DNA of 64,000 bases from positions 620,001 through 684,000 of the forward strand of contig NZ_JAIVLL010000001.1 in NCBI RefSeq assembly GCF_020524625.1, read 5' to 3'. Below are positions 52,773-62,689 of this stretch, one piece after another. Made by a program: the position numbers and the translations under genes. The DNA comes from Brevundimonas poindexterae. GTDB taxonomy: Bacteria > Pseudomonadota > Alphaproteobacteria > Caulobacterales > Caulobacteraceae. The notes under the pieces were generated by a model, which searched no databases, had not been told where the DNA came from, and worked only from the letters and a program-made list of their open reading frames with translations. How positions within the stretch are numbered: the first letter of the stretch is position 1; every line of letters begins with the position of its first letter.

Positions 52773-53216
52773 TCACCCCCCCTCCTGATATCGCGCCACC
52801 AGTTCCACGATCGCCACGGTCACGGCGTGGCCGATCAGGCCGACGGTCCACCACAGCATGGGGGCCTTCATGATGAAGGCGCCCGCGTTCAGGCTGATGG
52901 CGGCGAACACGGCCATGCCCATCAGCCAGCTGACGGCGTGGATGCCGAACGAAAGGCGCACGCCCGCGCGGGCCTTTGCATTGCGGGTCTGGACCATCTC
53001 GGCCGCCTCAATGCGCGGGTCGACCGCCAGAGCCGCCACATCGACCTGATAGGCATTGGCCAGCGCCTTCAGCGTCTCCAGCGAGGCCTGCTGGCCGCGC
53101 TCGATGCGTTGCAGGGTGCGCAGGCCGATGCCGGACAGCTCGGCCAGATGCTCCTGCGACCAGTGGCGCTCCTCGCGCCAGCGTTTGATCTTTGCGGTGT
53201 CGGTCTTGAACGTCAT
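52773..53216 (-). CDS. XRE-family regulator with C-terminal membrane domain
   Basis: 147 residues. The N-terminal helix-turn-helix is KIKRWREERHWSQEHLAELSGIGLRTLQRIERGQQ, given here in two blocks KIKRWREERHWSQEHLAEL and SGIGLRTLQRIERG. Two membrane helices follow (about 90-112 and 118-140; 2TM domain type). A DNA-binding protein held in the membrane is implied. The start MTFKTDTAKIK at 53216 has AAGGAGGG before it; the frame open to 53366 is Gly/Ala-rich and rejected. It is divergent from the ABC transporter genes. Confidence 0.85.
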   Translation of the reverse strand: MTFKTDTAKIKRWREERHWSQEHLAELSGIGLRTLQRIERGQQASLETLKALANAYQVDVAALAVDPRIEAAEMVQTRNAKARAGVRLSFGIHAVSWLMGMAVFAAISLNAGAFIMKAPMLWWTVGLIGHAVTVAIVELVARYQEGG

Positions 53217-53437
53217 GGGGCCCTCCTTGGGCACGGGGTTATCAGACACGGACCACAGACCGCAAAACCGGCCCGCCGCACCACGTCGGCGACCCGCCAC
53301 CGGGCCGCCATCAGCCCGCCACGTCCCCGCCAGCGCGCCGCCGGTTCCTGCGGACCCCCCGACCATGGAGGATTCTTAATCTGCAACCGGCGGTTTGCCG
53401 CTTGCGTGCCGGGGCGGTGGCGGTCACCCTCCCGACC

Positions 53438-54352
53438 ATGAGCGCAGTCATCGAAACCCGCCGCCTCACCAAGACTTATGGCACGGTCAAGGCCCTCGAC
53501 GGGCTCAGCCTCACCATTCCCAAGGGGGGCGTCTATGGCGTCCTGGGGCCGAACGGGGCGGGTAAGTCGACCCTGTTCCGGATCCTGCTGGGCCTGATCC
53601 GGCCGACCGACGGGGACGCCACCGTCATGGGCGGCACCATCGGCGACCCCAAGGCCATGCGCCGCATGGGCTCTATGATCGAGACGCCGCGCTATCCGCC
53701 CTTCATGACCGCGCGTCAGGTGCTGACCTGGCTGTCGCTGGCACACGGCCTTTCGTCGGACACCAACCGTACCGACCGCTGGCTGGAGCGCGTGGGCCTG
53801 ACCCAGGCAGCCGACCGCCGCGTGCGCGGCTTCTCCGTCGGCATGCTGCAGCGCCTGGGCGTCGCCGCCGCCCTGATTACCGAGCCGGAGCTGATCATTC
53901 TGGATGAGCCGACCAGCGGCATGGATCCGCCCGGCATCCAGGAAATGCGCGCCCTGATCCGCAGTCTGGCGCACGACGACGGCCTGACCGTGGTTCTGGC
54001 CAGCCACCAGCTGCTGGAGGTCCAGCGCGTCTGTGACCGCGTTGCCATCATGAACAAGGGCACCCTCGTCCGCGAGGGCACGGTGTCCGAGTTGACCACC
54101 ACGAGCGAACGCCTGCGCCTGTCGGTCTCGCCGCTCGAGCGCGCGGCCGAGGTGCTGGGCGACAAGGGAGCGGTCGACGGCAAGGCCCTGCTGGCCAATG
54201 TCCCCCGCGCCGAGGGCCCGGCCCTGATCCGCGCCCTGGTCGAACAGGGCATCGACATCGACGAGGCACGTTGGGTCGGCACCGACCTCGAGAGTGTCTT
54301 CTTCACCGAAACGGGTGCCGTCCAGACGCCGGAGCATGATCATGTGGGCTGA
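53438..54352 (+). CDS. ABC transporter ATP-binding protein
   Basis: About 304 residues. Walker A GPNGAGKST (about residues 39-47), signature FSVGMLQRLGVAAALI, Walker B LIILDEPTSGMDPPG and switch His in ASHQLLEVQRV are present. It is of the ABC-2 exporter type (drug, lantibiotic or polysaccharide export), with a C-terminal extension after the ATPase core. The start MSAVIETRRLTKTYG at 53438 is the family-like one. The next gene is its permease, overlapping by 17 bases. Confidence 0.92.
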   Translation: MSAVIETRRLTKTYGTVKALDGLSLTIPKGGVYGVLGPNGAGKSTLFRILLGLIRPTDGDATVMGGTIGDPKAMRRMGSMIETPRYPPFMTARQVLTWLSLAHGLSSDTNRTDRWLERVGLTQAADRRVRGFSVGMLQRLGVAAALITEPELIILDEPTSGMDPPGIQEMRALIRSLAHDDGLTVVLASHQLLEVQRVCDRVAIMNKGTLVREGTVSELTTTSERLRLSVSPLERAAEVLGDKGAVDGKALLANVPRAEGPALIRALVEQGIDIDEARWVGTDLESVFFTETGAVQTPEHDHVG

Positions 54353-55217
54353 TGCCATCCGCGCGGAAGCCTTCCGCCTGACCAAGAGCCGCACGACCTG
54401 GTTCTGGAGCGTGTTCTTCGCGCCGATCCTGATGCTGGCGCTGAGCGCCATCACCAGCTTCTTCATCAAGGCGAACGAAGCCAAGCTGACCGAAGACCCC
54501 AAGATCCAGGCCGACCTCAGCGAGATGCTGGCGACCGTGCCCCTCGATCTGGGCCAAGCCATGGTCACCAATGCCGCCAGCCTGTCGAATCCGCTGGTGG
54601 TCGCCTTCATGCTGATCGGTGCCGCCACAGTCTATGCGGGCGATTATCGCTGGGAGACCTGGCGCCTGATCAGTGCGCGCAACACCCGCACCAACCAGCT
54701 GCTGGGCAAGCTGGCCGTCGTCATCGGTCTGGCCCTGATGGCCATGCTGGTCATGCTGATCTCCAGCACGATCGGCGACATGATCCAGGCCGGCATCTTC
54801 GGGCGCGGGCTGACCTTCACCATGGACGCCGGCGACGTCGGACAGTTCTTCGCGCTGGCGGGCCTGTCGCTGCTGCGCATCGTGCAGTTCACCATGGTCG
54901 GACTGCTGGCTGCCGTCATGACCCGCTCGCTGCTGGTGGCCCTGTTCGTGCCGCTGGTGCTGGGGATCGCCCAGTTCTTCGTACCGATGCAGGTCCTGCC
55001 GCCCATGGGCCTCATGCCGGACAGCTGGGTGTCGATCCTGTTCAACCCGGGCGGCGCCATCGATTCGATCAAGGATCTGGTGAAGGGTGGCGAGGTCGCT
55101 GCGGCTGTGCCGGATCACGTGCCGGTCCGCGCCTGGATCAGTATCATCCTGTGGACCCTGCTGCCCGCCATCGGCGCCATCGCCTCGTTCAACCGTCAGG
55201 ACCTGTCGAAGGAATAG
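54336..55217 (+). CDS. ABC-2 type transporter permease
   Basis: About 293 residues with six membrane helices and a large loop after the first (ITSFFIKANEAKLTEDPKIQ). It is the usual partner of the upstream ATPase, and the pair forms a dimeric exporter in the inner membrane. Its start lies inside the ATPase gene end (ATG 54336 or 54342), so translation is coupled. The substrate is not evident: no biosynthetic gene cluster or immunity gene is nearby. Confidence 0.9.
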   Translation: MIMWADAIRAEAFRLTKSRTTWFWSVFFAPILMLALSAITSFFIKANEAKLTEDPKIQADLSEMLATVPLDLGQAMVTNAASLSNPLVVAFMLIGAATVYAGDYRWETWRLISARNTRTNQLLGKLAVVIGLALMAMLVMLISSTIGDMIQAGIFGRGLTFTMDAGDVGQFFALAGLSLLRIVQFTMVGLLAAVMTRSLLVALFVPLVLGIAQFFVPMQVLPPMGLMPDSWVSILFNPGGAIDSIKDLVKGGEVAAAVPDHVPVRAWISIILWTLLPAIGAIASFNRQDLSKE

Positions 55218-55253
55218 GGCACGGCGCTGAGGCAACTGTACGACCGATTGGCC

Positions 55254-55643
55254 ATGAGTGTGGGGCGCCTTCCCGCGGCGCCCTTCACCTATGCCTATAT
55301 GACATCGTGCGACATCTTCCTCGCGTCAGTGGTGGCCTGGGCGTTTCCCCCATCCCGTGCATGGGCCGAGACCGTTCTGGACCAGGTGCTTCCCGGCGAT
55401 CGCATTTTCACCTTCCACAAGGGCCTTTGGGTGGTGTTGGGGTTGCAGGTCACCAGCATCCTGGTCGCCAACCTGAACCAGCGGCGGCAAGGACTGCTAT
55501 CGCCACCCGACGAGCGCCCCGAGGGGCTCACACCCTATTTCGACGTTCGTCCTTTTGACGCTTTGCCCAGGGACTTCTTCGCCCTGTTGGCCCTGTACGG
55601 CACGATATTGCTTGTTGGCCCGCTCTTGTGGCTTCTCACCTAG
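55254..55643 (+). CDS. small membrane protein, unknown
   Basis: About 129 residues. It has hydrophobic segments near residues 12-30, 48-66 and 108-127, with a soluble stretch NQRRQGLLSPPDERPEGLT between the second and third. No family is recognised. The ATG at 55254 is used; a TTG two codons upstream is also open. It lies between the ABC-2 permease gene and a secreted-protein gene in the same direction. Confidence 0.6.
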   Translation: MSVGRLPAAPFTYAYMTSCDIFLASVVAWAFPPSRAWAETVLDQVLPGDRIFTFHKGLWVVLGLQVTSILVANLNQRRQGLLSPPDERPEGLTPYFDVRPFDALPRDFFALLALYGTILLVGPLLWLLT

Positions 55644-55653
55644 GACCTTCCGC

Positions 55654-56580
55654 ATGCGAACCCGGCTGTTGGCCATCTCCCTCCTCGCGCTCGGCTTGCC
55701 GGGGATCGCGGCAGCACAGGACCGGCCGGACGAAACGACCGTCGAGGATATCGTCGTCCTCGGCACGCCGCTGCGCGAGCAGGTCGAGACCTTTGCCGAC
55801 ACTGTGGTCGCCCCACCGCACGGGCGCGGCCCCGCCCGCTGGAGCGCCCGGTCGGGTATCTGCGTCGGCGTGGTCAATCTGCAGCGCGAGGCTGCCCAGG
55901 CCATGGCCGATCGCGTGTCCGAGGTCGCGCTGGAGCTGGGGCTGCCCATCGGCGAACCGGGGTGCAGCCCGAATGTGCTGATCATCGCCACCGATGACGC
56001 CCCCACACTGACCGCCGCCCTCGTCGAGCGCAGTCCGAATGCCTTCAAGCCCCCCTATTCGGGGTCGTCCCGATCCCGCCTGCAGCTGCGACGGTTCATC
56101 GAGTCGGACGCACCTGTGCGCTGGTGGCACGTCAGCCTGCCGGTCAATAGCGAGACGGGTGGCATCGCCGTCCGTATCCCCGGCTATCCCCCGCCGACAA
56201 CCGGAACCATGGCCAGTCGCCTGACCACGGTCATCGAGAACGACCTCCGGCGCGCCTATGTCATCATCGACATCGATCAGGCCGAGGGCATCACCTTCCA
56301 GCAGCTGGCCGACTATGTCGCCATGGTCGCTTTCGCCCAGATCGATCCCGACGCCGACCTGTCGGGCTTTCCGACCATTCTCAATGTCTTCGACAATCCG
56401 ACCATTGCCTTTGGCCTGACGGACTGGGACCAGGCCTATCTGGGCTCGCTGTATGGCGCCGAGCTGAACCAGCGCAATCCGAATGCCCAGTCGGGCGCCG
56501 TCGCCGCGCTCATGTTCCGCGAGCGCAACCGGGATGCGGCCGAGGCCGCCGCAGAAGAAGATGCCGACCCCCCGGAATAG
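55654..56580 (+). CDS. secreted protein, conserved unknown
   Basis: 308 residues. Signal peptide MRTRLLAISLLALGLPGIAAAQ. The mature part opens with a TVEDIVVLGTPL motif like the N-termini of Caulobacterales outer-membrane-related proteins, then ARWSARSGICVGVVNL, VALELGLPIGEPGC and NVLIIATDD. Two Cys may pair. It ends in an acidic Ala/Glu tail. I recall similar proteins in this order without assigned function. A terminator-like hairpin follows six bases after its stop. Confidence 0.7.
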   Translation: MRTRLLAISLLALGLPGIAAAQDRPDETTVEDIVVLGTPLREQVETFADTVVAPPHGRGPARWSARSGICVGVVNLQREAAQAMADRVSEVALELGLPIGEPGCSPNVLIIATDDAPTLTAALVERSPNAFKPPYSGSSRSRLQLRRFIESDAPVRWWHVSLPVNSETGGIAVRIPGYPPPTTGTMASRLTTVIENDLRRAYVIIDIDQAEGITFQQLADYVAMVAFAQIDPDADLSGFPTILNVFDNPTIAFGLTDWDQAYLGSLYGAELNQRNPNAQSGAVAALMFRERNRDAAEAAAEEDADPPE

Positions 56581-56585
56581 AAGAA

Positions 56586-56609
56586 GGGCGGTGGATCGCT
56601 CCACCGCCC
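56586..56609. terminator. bidirectional terminator-like hairpin
   Basis: GGGCGGTGGA (56586-56595), loop tcgc, TCCACCGCCC (56600-56609): a perfect 10-bp stem between two convergent genes. T-rich sequence follows in both directions (TCGTATCTTT on plus; TTCTTCTATT on minus). It could end both the secreted-protein transcript and the ribosomal operon. Confidence 0.75.
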
Positions 56610-56636
56610 TCGTATCTTTCAGACCTGTGCCGGGGC

Positions 56637-57056
56637 TCAGTCTTCGGCGTCGTCCTCGGCGCCCATGACCGGGCCCGAATCCAGACCCTTGGCCGAGGTG
56701 TCGCGGTCGACGAACTCGATCACGGCCATGGCAGCGTTGTCGCCGTGGCGGAAGCCGGCCTTCATGATGCGGATGTAGCCGCCGTTGCGGTCGGCGTAGC
56801 GCGGGCCGATCGTCTCGAACAGCTTGCCGACCTGCGGCACATCACGGACCTGGCTGATGGCCTGACGACGGGCGTGAAGGTCGCCCTTCTTGGCCAGGGT
56901 CACCAGCTTCTCGACGAAGGGGCGGAGCTCCTTGGCCTTGGGCAGGGTCGTCGTGATCTGCTCGTGCTTGATCAACGAGGCAGCCATGTTGGCGAACATG
57001 GCCTGGCGGTGGCTGGTCGTCCGACCGAGCTTGCGATAGGCGGCGCCGTGGCGCAT
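56637..57056 (-). CDS. rplQ: 50S ribosomal protein L17
   Basis: 139 residues. It has the classical start [20 protein letters not shown] and [21 protein letters not shown]17 binds near the peptide exit tunnel. It ends the alpha operon, downstream of rpoA, and converges on a secreted-protein gene. The C-terminus has the acidic extension common in alphaproteobacteria. Confidence 0.98.
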   Translation of the reverse strand: MRHGAAYRKLGRTTSHRQAMFANMAASLIKHEQITTTLPKAKELRPFVEKLVTLAKKGDLHARRQAISQVRDVPQVGKLFETIGPRYADRNGGYIRIMKAGFRHGDNAAMAVIEFVDRDTSAKGLDSGPVMGAEDDAED

Positions 57057-57159
57057 CGGGGTCTCTCCTACTCCAGGCCCGGTTTCCCTCCTCAGGGACC
57101 CTCGCCTGTCCTCATTCTATCCGCACCGCCCGACTGGGGACCGGTCCGGAAGGTTGAAA

Positions 57160-58179
57160 CTAGATCTGGTCGTCGAACTTCTTGGCCAGGTCTTCGATGT
57201 TTTCCGGCGGCCAGTTGGGCACGTCCATGCCCAGGCTCAGGCCCATGGTCGCCAGAACTTCCTTGATCTCGTTCAGCGACTTGCGGCCGAAGTTCGGGGT
57301 GCGAAGCATCTCGCCCTCGGTCTTCTGGATCAGGTCGCCGATGTAGACGATGTTGTCGTTCTTCAGGCAGTTGGCCGAACGGACCGACAGTTCCAGCTCG
57401 TCGACCTTCTTCAGCAGGGCCGGATTGAACGGCAGCTCGGGCTTGCCGTCCGACTGCTCGACCGCGGCCTTCGGCTCGTCGAAGGTGATGAAGATCTGCA
57501 GCTGGTCCTGGAGGATGCGCGACGCATAGGCCACGGCGTCCACGGGGGAGACCGCACCGTTGGTCTCCACTTCCATGATCAGCTTGTCGTAGTTCAGCGA
57601 CTGGCCCTGACGGGTCGGCTCGACGCGATAGGCGACGCGCTTGACCGGCGAATACAGGGCGTCGACGGCGATCAGGCCGATCGGCGCGTCTTCCGGACGG
57701 TTGGCTTCCGACGCGACATAGCCCTTGCCGTTCTGGACGGTCAGTTCCATGCGCACCGAAGCGCCGTCATCCAGCGTGCACAGCACGTGGTCGGGGTTCA
57801 GCACTTCGATATCGGCCGGCACTTCGATCTGGCCGGCGGTCACCGGACCGGGGCCGGTGGCCTTGAGCATCATGCGCTTGGGGCCTTCCGCGTGCATACG
57901 CAGGGCCAGCTGCTTGATGTTCAGGACGATGTCGACCACGTCCTCGCGCACGCCTTCCAGCGACGAGAATTCATGAACCACGCCGTCGATCTGGATGGCG
58001 GTCACTGCGGCGCCCTGAAGCGACGACAGCAGCACGCGACGAAGGGCATTGCCGAGCGTCACACCGAAACCGCGTTCGAGAGGTTCGGCCACCAGGCGCG
58101 CCTTGCGCTGCGGGTCGGTGCCGGTCTCGATCTGCGGTTTCTCGGGACGGATCAGTTCTTGCCAGTTTCTTTCGATCAT
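57160..58179 (-). CDS. rpoA: RNA polymerase subunit alpha
   Basis: 339 residues. N-terminal assembly domain with [20 protein letters not shown] and, after a linker, the C-terminal domain with [20 protein letters not shown] and [16 protein letters not shown], which contacts UP elements and activators. The gene sits between rpsK and rplQ as in most bacteria, 86 bases after rpsK. Confidence 0.98.
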   Translation of the reverse strand: MIERNWQELIRPEKPQIETGTDPQRKARLVAEPLERGFGVTLGNALRRVLLSSLQGAAVTAIQIDGVVHEFSSLEGVREDVVDIVLNIKQLALRMHAEGPKRMMLKATGPGPVTAGQIEVPADIEVLNPDHVLCTLDDGASVRMELTVQNGKGYVASEANRPEDAPIGLIAVDALYSPVKRVAYRVEPTRQGQSLNYDKLIMEVETNGAVSPVDAVAYASRILQDQLQIFITFDEPKAAVEQSDGKPELPFNPALLKKVDELELSVRSANCLKNDNIVYIGDLIQKTEGEMLRTPNFGRKSLNEIKEVLATMGLSLGMDVPNWPPENIEDLAKKFDDQI

Positions 58180-58265
58180 AGGGTCCCTCGAACGGGTTTC
58201 GTCGATCTGGAAGGCCCGCGACAGCGGACATCCCGATCAACGGGAAAGGATTGCTTCAGCGGGCC

Positions 58266-58655
58266 TTAGACGCGGCGACGCTTGGGCGGACGGCAACCGT
58301 TGTGCGGCATCGGGGTGACGTCACGGATGGTCGTGATGGTCATGCCGACGGCCTGCAGGGCGCGCAGCGCCGACTCGCGGCCGGAACCCGGGCCCGAAAC
58401 GTTCACTTCCAGCGTCTTCACACCGTGCTCGGCGGCCTTCTTGCCGGCGTCCTCAGCCGCCATCTGGGCAGCGTACGGGGTCGACTTGCGCGAGCCCTTG
58501 AAGCCCATGTGGCCGGCCGACGACCAGCTGATCGCGTTGCCCTGGGCATCCGTGATCGTGATCATGGTGTTGTTGAAGCTGGCGTTCACATGCGCCACGC
58601 CCGAAGTGATGTTCTTGCGTTCGCGGCGTTTGACGCGACCCGTGTCCTTGGCCAT
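58266..58655 (-). CDS. rpsK: 30S ribosomal protein S11
   Basis: 129 residues with [39 protein letters not shown] and the C-terminal [19 protein letters not shown]11 forms part of the platform near the mRNA exit and E site. It follows rpsM by 16 bases in the standard order. Confidence 0.98.
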   Translation of the reverse strand: MAKDTGRVKRRERKNITSGVAHVNASFNNTMITITDAQGNAISWSSAGHMGFKGSRKSTPYAAQMAAEDAGKKAAEHGVKTLEVNVSGPGSGRESALRALQAVGMTITTIRDVTPMPHNGCRPPKRRRV

Positions 58656-58671
58656 CGGTCAGCTCTTTCTC

Positions 58672-59040
58672 TTACTTCTTCTTGCCGGCGATCGGCTTGG
58701 CCGGACCCTTGCGGGTGCGGGCGTTCGTGTGGGTGCGCTGACCGCGGACCGGCAGGCCCTTGCGGTGACGCAGGCCGCGGTAGCAGGCCAGGTCCATCAG
58801 ACGCTTGATGTTCATCGAGGTCTCACGACGCAGGTCGCCTTCCACCGTGTGATCGCTGTCGATCGTTTCACGGATCTGCAGGACCTCGGCGTCGGTCAGG
58901 TCGTTGACCCGGCGCGCGGCGTCGATGCCCACCTTTTCGGTGATTTCCTTGGCGGCGGCGGGGCCGATGCCATGGATGTACTGAAGCGCGATCAGGACGC
59001 GCTTGTTGGTCGGAATGTTGACGCCAGCGATACGGGCCAC
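58672..59040 (-). CDS. rpsM: 30S ribosomal protein S13
   Basis: 122 residues from a GTG start at 59040, giving the family start [38 protein letters not shown] and the basic end are typical. S13 sits in the head of the small subunit and contacts the P-site tRNA and L5. The frame is open further upstream to 59088, but those residues are not conserved. Confidence 0.97.
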   Translation of the reverse strand: MARIAGVNIPTNKRVLIALQYIHGIGPAAAKEITEKVGIDAARRVNDLTDAEVLQIRETIDSDHTVEGDLRRETSMNIKRLMDLACYRGLRHRKGLPVRGQRTHTNARTRKGPAKPIAGKKK

Positions 59041-59174
59041 GAATATCTCCAATAACGCGTTTCCAGACGCAGAAACCGCTCCGGTCAACAGACCAGGAGC
59101 GTGTCGCGTCCTTCGCGGAAGCGGGCCTTATACAGGGGATTCAGATTGCGTCAATGCCGACGGCGGATTCGGCA

Positions 59175-59909
59175 TCAGCGCGGTCGGCCAAAGTCGATAC
59201 CGACCGTGAACCGCTCGCCCGATTGCGGCACGCCGTTCCGGGTCGGCGGAACCACCCGGAAGAAGCGCGCCAGCGGCAGGGCCGCCTCGCCGAACCCCCG
59301 GCCTCGCGGCGTCTCGCTGACGACCCGGCAGTCCTCGAGCCGCTCGTCCAGCCGCACGATGCAGGACAGCTCAACCCGGCCGTACTGGCTGCGGGCGTTG
59401 CGCGGGTGGGCATTGCGGATCTGATCGATGGTCGGCCCCCGGACCGGTCGCGCGCGCGTCGAGCCGCTGCCGGGGCCATAGCCGTCTCCTGACCCGGTAC
59501 CCGTGCCGGTCCCCTGCCCGCCAAGGCCCGGTCCCGGCTGAGGAGTCGGTGCAGGCGCGATGCCGAGCTCCGGAGCGGGCTCGGGCGCGGGCTCAGGGGG
59601 CGCGATGATCTCCCGTTCCACTTCGGGCGGGGGCTCCGGAGGCCGGTGCACGCGAGAGGGTGCGGCGGGGGCCCCTCCTCCGACCTCAGGCGCCGGATCT
59701 TCCGGCTCGGGAGGGGGCGGGGGCGGTTCCGGGGGCGGGGTGAACAGCACCACATCGATGAGGGGTGGCGGATAGCTGGCGGGCACGGGCGTCGAACGGC
59801 TGGCGGCGAACAGCACCAGCCCGTGCATCAGCAGCACGACGATCAGGGCCCCACTCCACCGGGTGGCCCGCCGTTGGCGCTTCGTCAAATGTCCAGAGAA
59901 CCGGCCCAT
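59175..59909 (-). CDS. TonB-like energy transducer
   Basis: 244 residues. One N-terminal membrane helix (ALIVVLLMHGLVLFAA) follows a basic cytosolic head. A long Pro/Glu-rich linker comes next, including a Gly/Thr-rich part, and then a C-terminal domain with SQYGRVELSCIVRLDERLEDCRVV and FGEAALPLARFFRVVPP, the TonB fold. It is the only gene in the ribosomal run not related to translation or secretion and lies between adk and rpsM in the same direction. No exbB or exbD is nearby. Confidence 0.85.
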   Translation of the reverse strand: MGRFSGHLTKRQRRATRWSGALIVVLLMHGLVLFAASRSTPVPASYPPPLIDVVLFTPPPEPPPPPPEPEDPAPEVGGGAPAAPSRVHRPPEPPPEVEREIIAPPEPAPEPAPELGIAPAPTPQPGPGLGGQGTGTGTGSGDGYGPGSGSTRARPVRGPTIDQIRNAHPRNARSQYGRVELSCIVRLDERLEDCRVVSETPRGRGFGEAALPLARFFRVVPPTRNGVPQSGERFTVGIDFGRPR

Positions 59910-59952
59910 GCGACCAGCCTAACGCGCAAGGGCGCGATCCGTCGCCTGCCGA

Positions 59953-60516
59953 TCAGGCGTCGATGGCGGCGTCGAGGGCGGCCGCCACGGTGTCGATCGA
60001 GGCCATGCCGTCCACCTCGACCAGCTTGCCCTGTCCCTCATAGTAGGGGAGCAGCGGCGCCGTCTGGCGGTTATAGGCCTCCAGCCGCACCTTGAAGCTG
60101 TCGGGATTGTCGTCAGGACGGCCCTGTTCGGCATAGCGCTGGGCGATGCGGGCCTTGAGGGCCTCGTCATTCACCTTCAGGCGCACCACGCGGTCGATGG
60201 TCGATCCCCGCCGGGCCAGCATGGTGTCCAGCGCCTCGGCCTGGGCGACCGTGCGCGGGAAGCCGTCAAAGATGGCGCCACCGGCCGCCTCGGCCTCGTC
60301 GAGGCGGGCCTCGATCAGGGCGATGACGATCTCGTCGGTGACAAGCTCGCCGCGCTCCATGATGCCCTTGACCGTCTGGCCCAGTTCCGAGCCCGAGGCG
60401 ATGGCGGCGCGCAGCATGTCACCGGTCGACAGCTGGACCATGCCGCGCGTCTCGACCAGTCGCTTGGCCTGGGTGCCCTTGCCGGCCGCAGGCGGCCCGA
60501 ACAGGATCAGGTTCAT
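59953..60516 (-). CDS. adk: adenylate kinase (short form)
   Basis: 187 residues. P-loop GPPAAGKGTQAKRLV, STGDMLRAAIASGSELG, IFDGFPRTVAQAEALD with the catalytic Arg. It is the short form lacking the long zinc or LID insert, usual in alphaproteobacteria. It balances AMP, ADP and ATP. It lies 18 bases after secY. Confidence 0.97.
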   Translation of the reverse strand: MNLILFGPPAAGKGTQAKRLVETRGMVQLSTGDMLRAAIASGSELGQTVKGIMERGELVTDEIVIALIEARLDEAEAAGGAIFDGFPRTVAQAEALDTMLARRGSTIDRVVRLKVNDEALKARIAQRYAEQGRPDDNPDSFKVRLEAYNRQTAPLLPYYEGQGKLVEVDGMASIDTVAAALDAAIDA

Positions 60517-60534
60517 GACGTCCTCCCCCGAGGC

Positions 60535-61920
60535 CTAGCGGCGCGCGGGCGCCGGCATGCCGCCCCGGCCACCGCCGCCACGTCCACGCAGCTTGGCCTT
60601 CTTGATCAGCCCCTCATACTGGTGCGCCAGCAGGTGCGACTGGATCTGCGCCACAGTGTCCATCGTCACCGAGACCACGATCAGGATCGAGGTACCGCCG
60701 AACAACAGCCCGCCCATCGAGCTGGCCAGGAACTCCGGCAACAGACAGACGGCGGTGATGTAGGCCGCGCCGATCACCGTCAGGCGGGTCAGCACATAGT
60801 CCAGATACTCGGCCGTACGCTTGCCCGGACGGATGCCCGGCAGGAAGCCGCCGTACTTGCGCAGGTTCTCGGCCGTGTCCTCGGGATTGAAGGTGATCGA
60901 GGTGTAGAAGAAGCAGAAGAAGATGATCAGGGCGCCGTACAGCACCATGAAGATCGGCTTGCCGTGCGACATCTGGGCCGTGACATACGGCAGCCAGCTC
61001 ATCCACGAGGGCAGGTCCGCATTGGCTGTCATGGTCGCGACCGTGGTGGGCAGCATCAGCAGCGACGAGGCGAAGATCGGCGGGATGACGCCGGCGGCAT
61101 TGACCTTCAGCGGCAGGAACGAGCGCTCGCCCCCCGCCATCCGATTGCCTTCCTGACGCTTCGGATACTGGATCAGCAGGCGGCGCTGGGCGCGCTCCAT
61201 GAAGACGATGAAGACCACGGTGGCGATCGCCATGACGCCCAGGAACAGCAGCAGGAAGGCCGACATCTGGCCCTGCTGGGCCAGACCCAGCAGACGCGCG
61301 ATGCTGGACGGCAGCACCGCCACGATACCGGCGAAGATGATCAGCGAGATGCCGTTGCCGACGCCGCGCGCCGTCACCTGCTCACCCAGCCACATCAGGA
61401 ACATGGTGCCGCCGGTCAGGGTCACGACCGTCGAGACGATGAAGAAGATGCCGGGCGCATCGACCAGATTGGCCTGGGCGTTCAGGCCGATGGCGATACC
61501 AAACGACTGCATCAGGGCCAGCACCACGGTCAGATAGCGGGTGTACTGGTTCAGCTGCTTGCGGCCGCTCTCGCCGCCTTCCTTCTTCAGCTTCTCCCAC
61601 GGCGGATACACCGCGCCCATCAGCTGCACGATGATCGACGCCGAAATGTAGGGCATTACGTTCAGGGCGAAGACCGCCATCCGCTCGACCGCGCCGCCCG
61701 AGAACATGTTGAACATGTCCAGGATGCCGCGCTGGCCATCCGGGTTCTGGAAGAACTGCAGGAAGGCTTCCGAGTTGATCCCCGGGATCGGCACGAAGGT
61801 GCCGATGCGATAGACGATCAGCGCGCCCAGGGTGAAGAGCAGACGCTTGTGCAGCTCGGTCGCTTTCGCGAACGAGCCCACATTCATATTGGCAGCAAGT
61901 TGTTCGGCGGCCGAAGCCAT
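60535..61920 (-). CDS. secY: protein translocase subunit SecY
   Basis: 461 residues with ten membrane helices, the core of the SecYEG channel. The plug region, GVMAIATVVFIVFMERAQRR and FYTSITFNPEDTAENLRKYGGF are typical, with the C-terminal basic Gly-rich tail. It follows rplO across 103 bases. Together with the secD/secF genes at 12-14 kb the window encodes much of the Sec export machine. Confidence 0.98.
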   Translation of the reverse strand: MASAAEQLAANMNVGSFAKATELHKRLLFTLGALIVYRIGTFVPIPGINSEAFLQFFQNPDGQRGILDMFNMFSGGAVERMAVFALNVMPYISASIIVQLMGAVYPPWEKLKKEGGESGRKQLNQYTRYLTVVLALMQSFGIAIGLNAQANLVDAPGIFFIVSTVVTLTGGTMFLMWLGEQVTARGVGNGISLIIFAGIVAVLPSSIARLLGLAQQGQMSAFLLLFLGVMAIATVVFIVFMERAQRRLLIQYPKRQEGNRMAGGERSFLPLKVNAAGVIPPIFASSLLMLPTTVATMTANADLPSWMSWLPYVTAQMSHGKPIFMVLYGALIIFFCFFYTSITFNPEDTAENLRKYGGFLPGIRPGKRTAEYLDYVLTRLTVIGAAYITAVCLLPEFLASSMGGLLFGGTSILIVVSVTMDTVAQIQSHLLAHQYEGLIKKAKLRGRGGGGRGGMPAPARR

Positions 61921-61990
61921 AACGGTTTACCCCGACGTTTAGTCCAAGACCGGTCGCGCACGACCGGGTGCCCGTTCCCAGATAGGCGAA

Positions 61991-62015
61991 GGGCGGCCTC
62001 TTAGCGAGACCGCCC
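61991..62015 (-). other. stem-loop between rplO and secY
   Basis: GGGCGG-c-CTC-ttagc-GAG-a-CCGCCC with one mismatched pair, nine bases after the rplO stop on the minus strand. There is no T-run, so full termination is unlikely; it may protect or pause the transcript. Confidence 0.5.
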
Positions 62016-62023
62016 CGGCGGGT

Positions 62024-62626
62024 TTATTTTCCGGCCTTGTCGGCGGCCTGGCGACGGGCCCGGGCGGAAACCTTGTTGGCATCGCCCTTCGGAGCCTTCG
62101 CTGCCGGGGCCTTGCCCTTGGCGGCGTTGCGCTTCTCGACGCGGGCCTTGGCCTTTTCTTCGGCCTCGATGCGCTGCTGCACCACAGTGCCGCCGGCAGC
62201 TTCGATGGCCTTGATCGCGCCGGCCGAGGCCGACCAGACGACCAGGTTCAGCTTGGCCTTCAGCTCGCCGGTGCCCAGCACCCGCACGCCGTCCTTGACG
62301 CGACGCAGCACGCCGGCGGCGACCAGGGCCTCACCGGTGATTTCCTTCTTGATGTCCAGCTTCTTGGCATCCACGGCGTCCTGCAGACGCCACAGGTTCA
62401 CCTCGGCCAGCTTCAGCGCGCCAGGATTGTTGAAGCCGCGCTTGGGCATGCGCATGTACAGCGGCATCTGGCCGCCTTCGAAGCCCAGCAGGCTGACGCC
62501 CGTCCGCGACTTCTGACCCTTGACGCCGCGACCCGAGGTCTTGCCCTTGCCCGAGCCGGGGCCCCGGCCGACGCGCATGCGCTTCTTGTGAGCGCCTTCG
62601 TTGTCACGGATTTCGTTCAGTTTCAT
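62024..62626 (-). CDS. rplO: 50S ribosomal protein L15
   Basis: 200 residues, longer than the E. coli protein because of an alphaproteobacterial C-terminal tail rich in Lys and Ala. The core has [40 protein letters not shown] and [19 protein letters not shown]. It lies between rpmD and secY as usual. Confidence 0.97.
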   Translation of the reverse strand: MKLNEIRDNEGAHKKRMRVGRGPGSGKGKTSGRGVKGQKSRTGVSLLGFEGGQMPLYMRMPKRGFNNPGALKLAEVNLWRLQDAVDAKKLDIKKEITGEALVAAGVLRRVKDGVRVLGTGELKAKLNLVVWSASAGAIKAIEAAGGTVVQQRIEAEEKAKARVEKRNAAKGKAPAAKAPKGDANKVSARARRQAADKAGK

Positions 62627-62689
62627 GTGCCTGATCCTTTCGGGTGCTAGCGCCTGGCCAGGCCAGACTCGGCGTTTGGATAAATTGAA

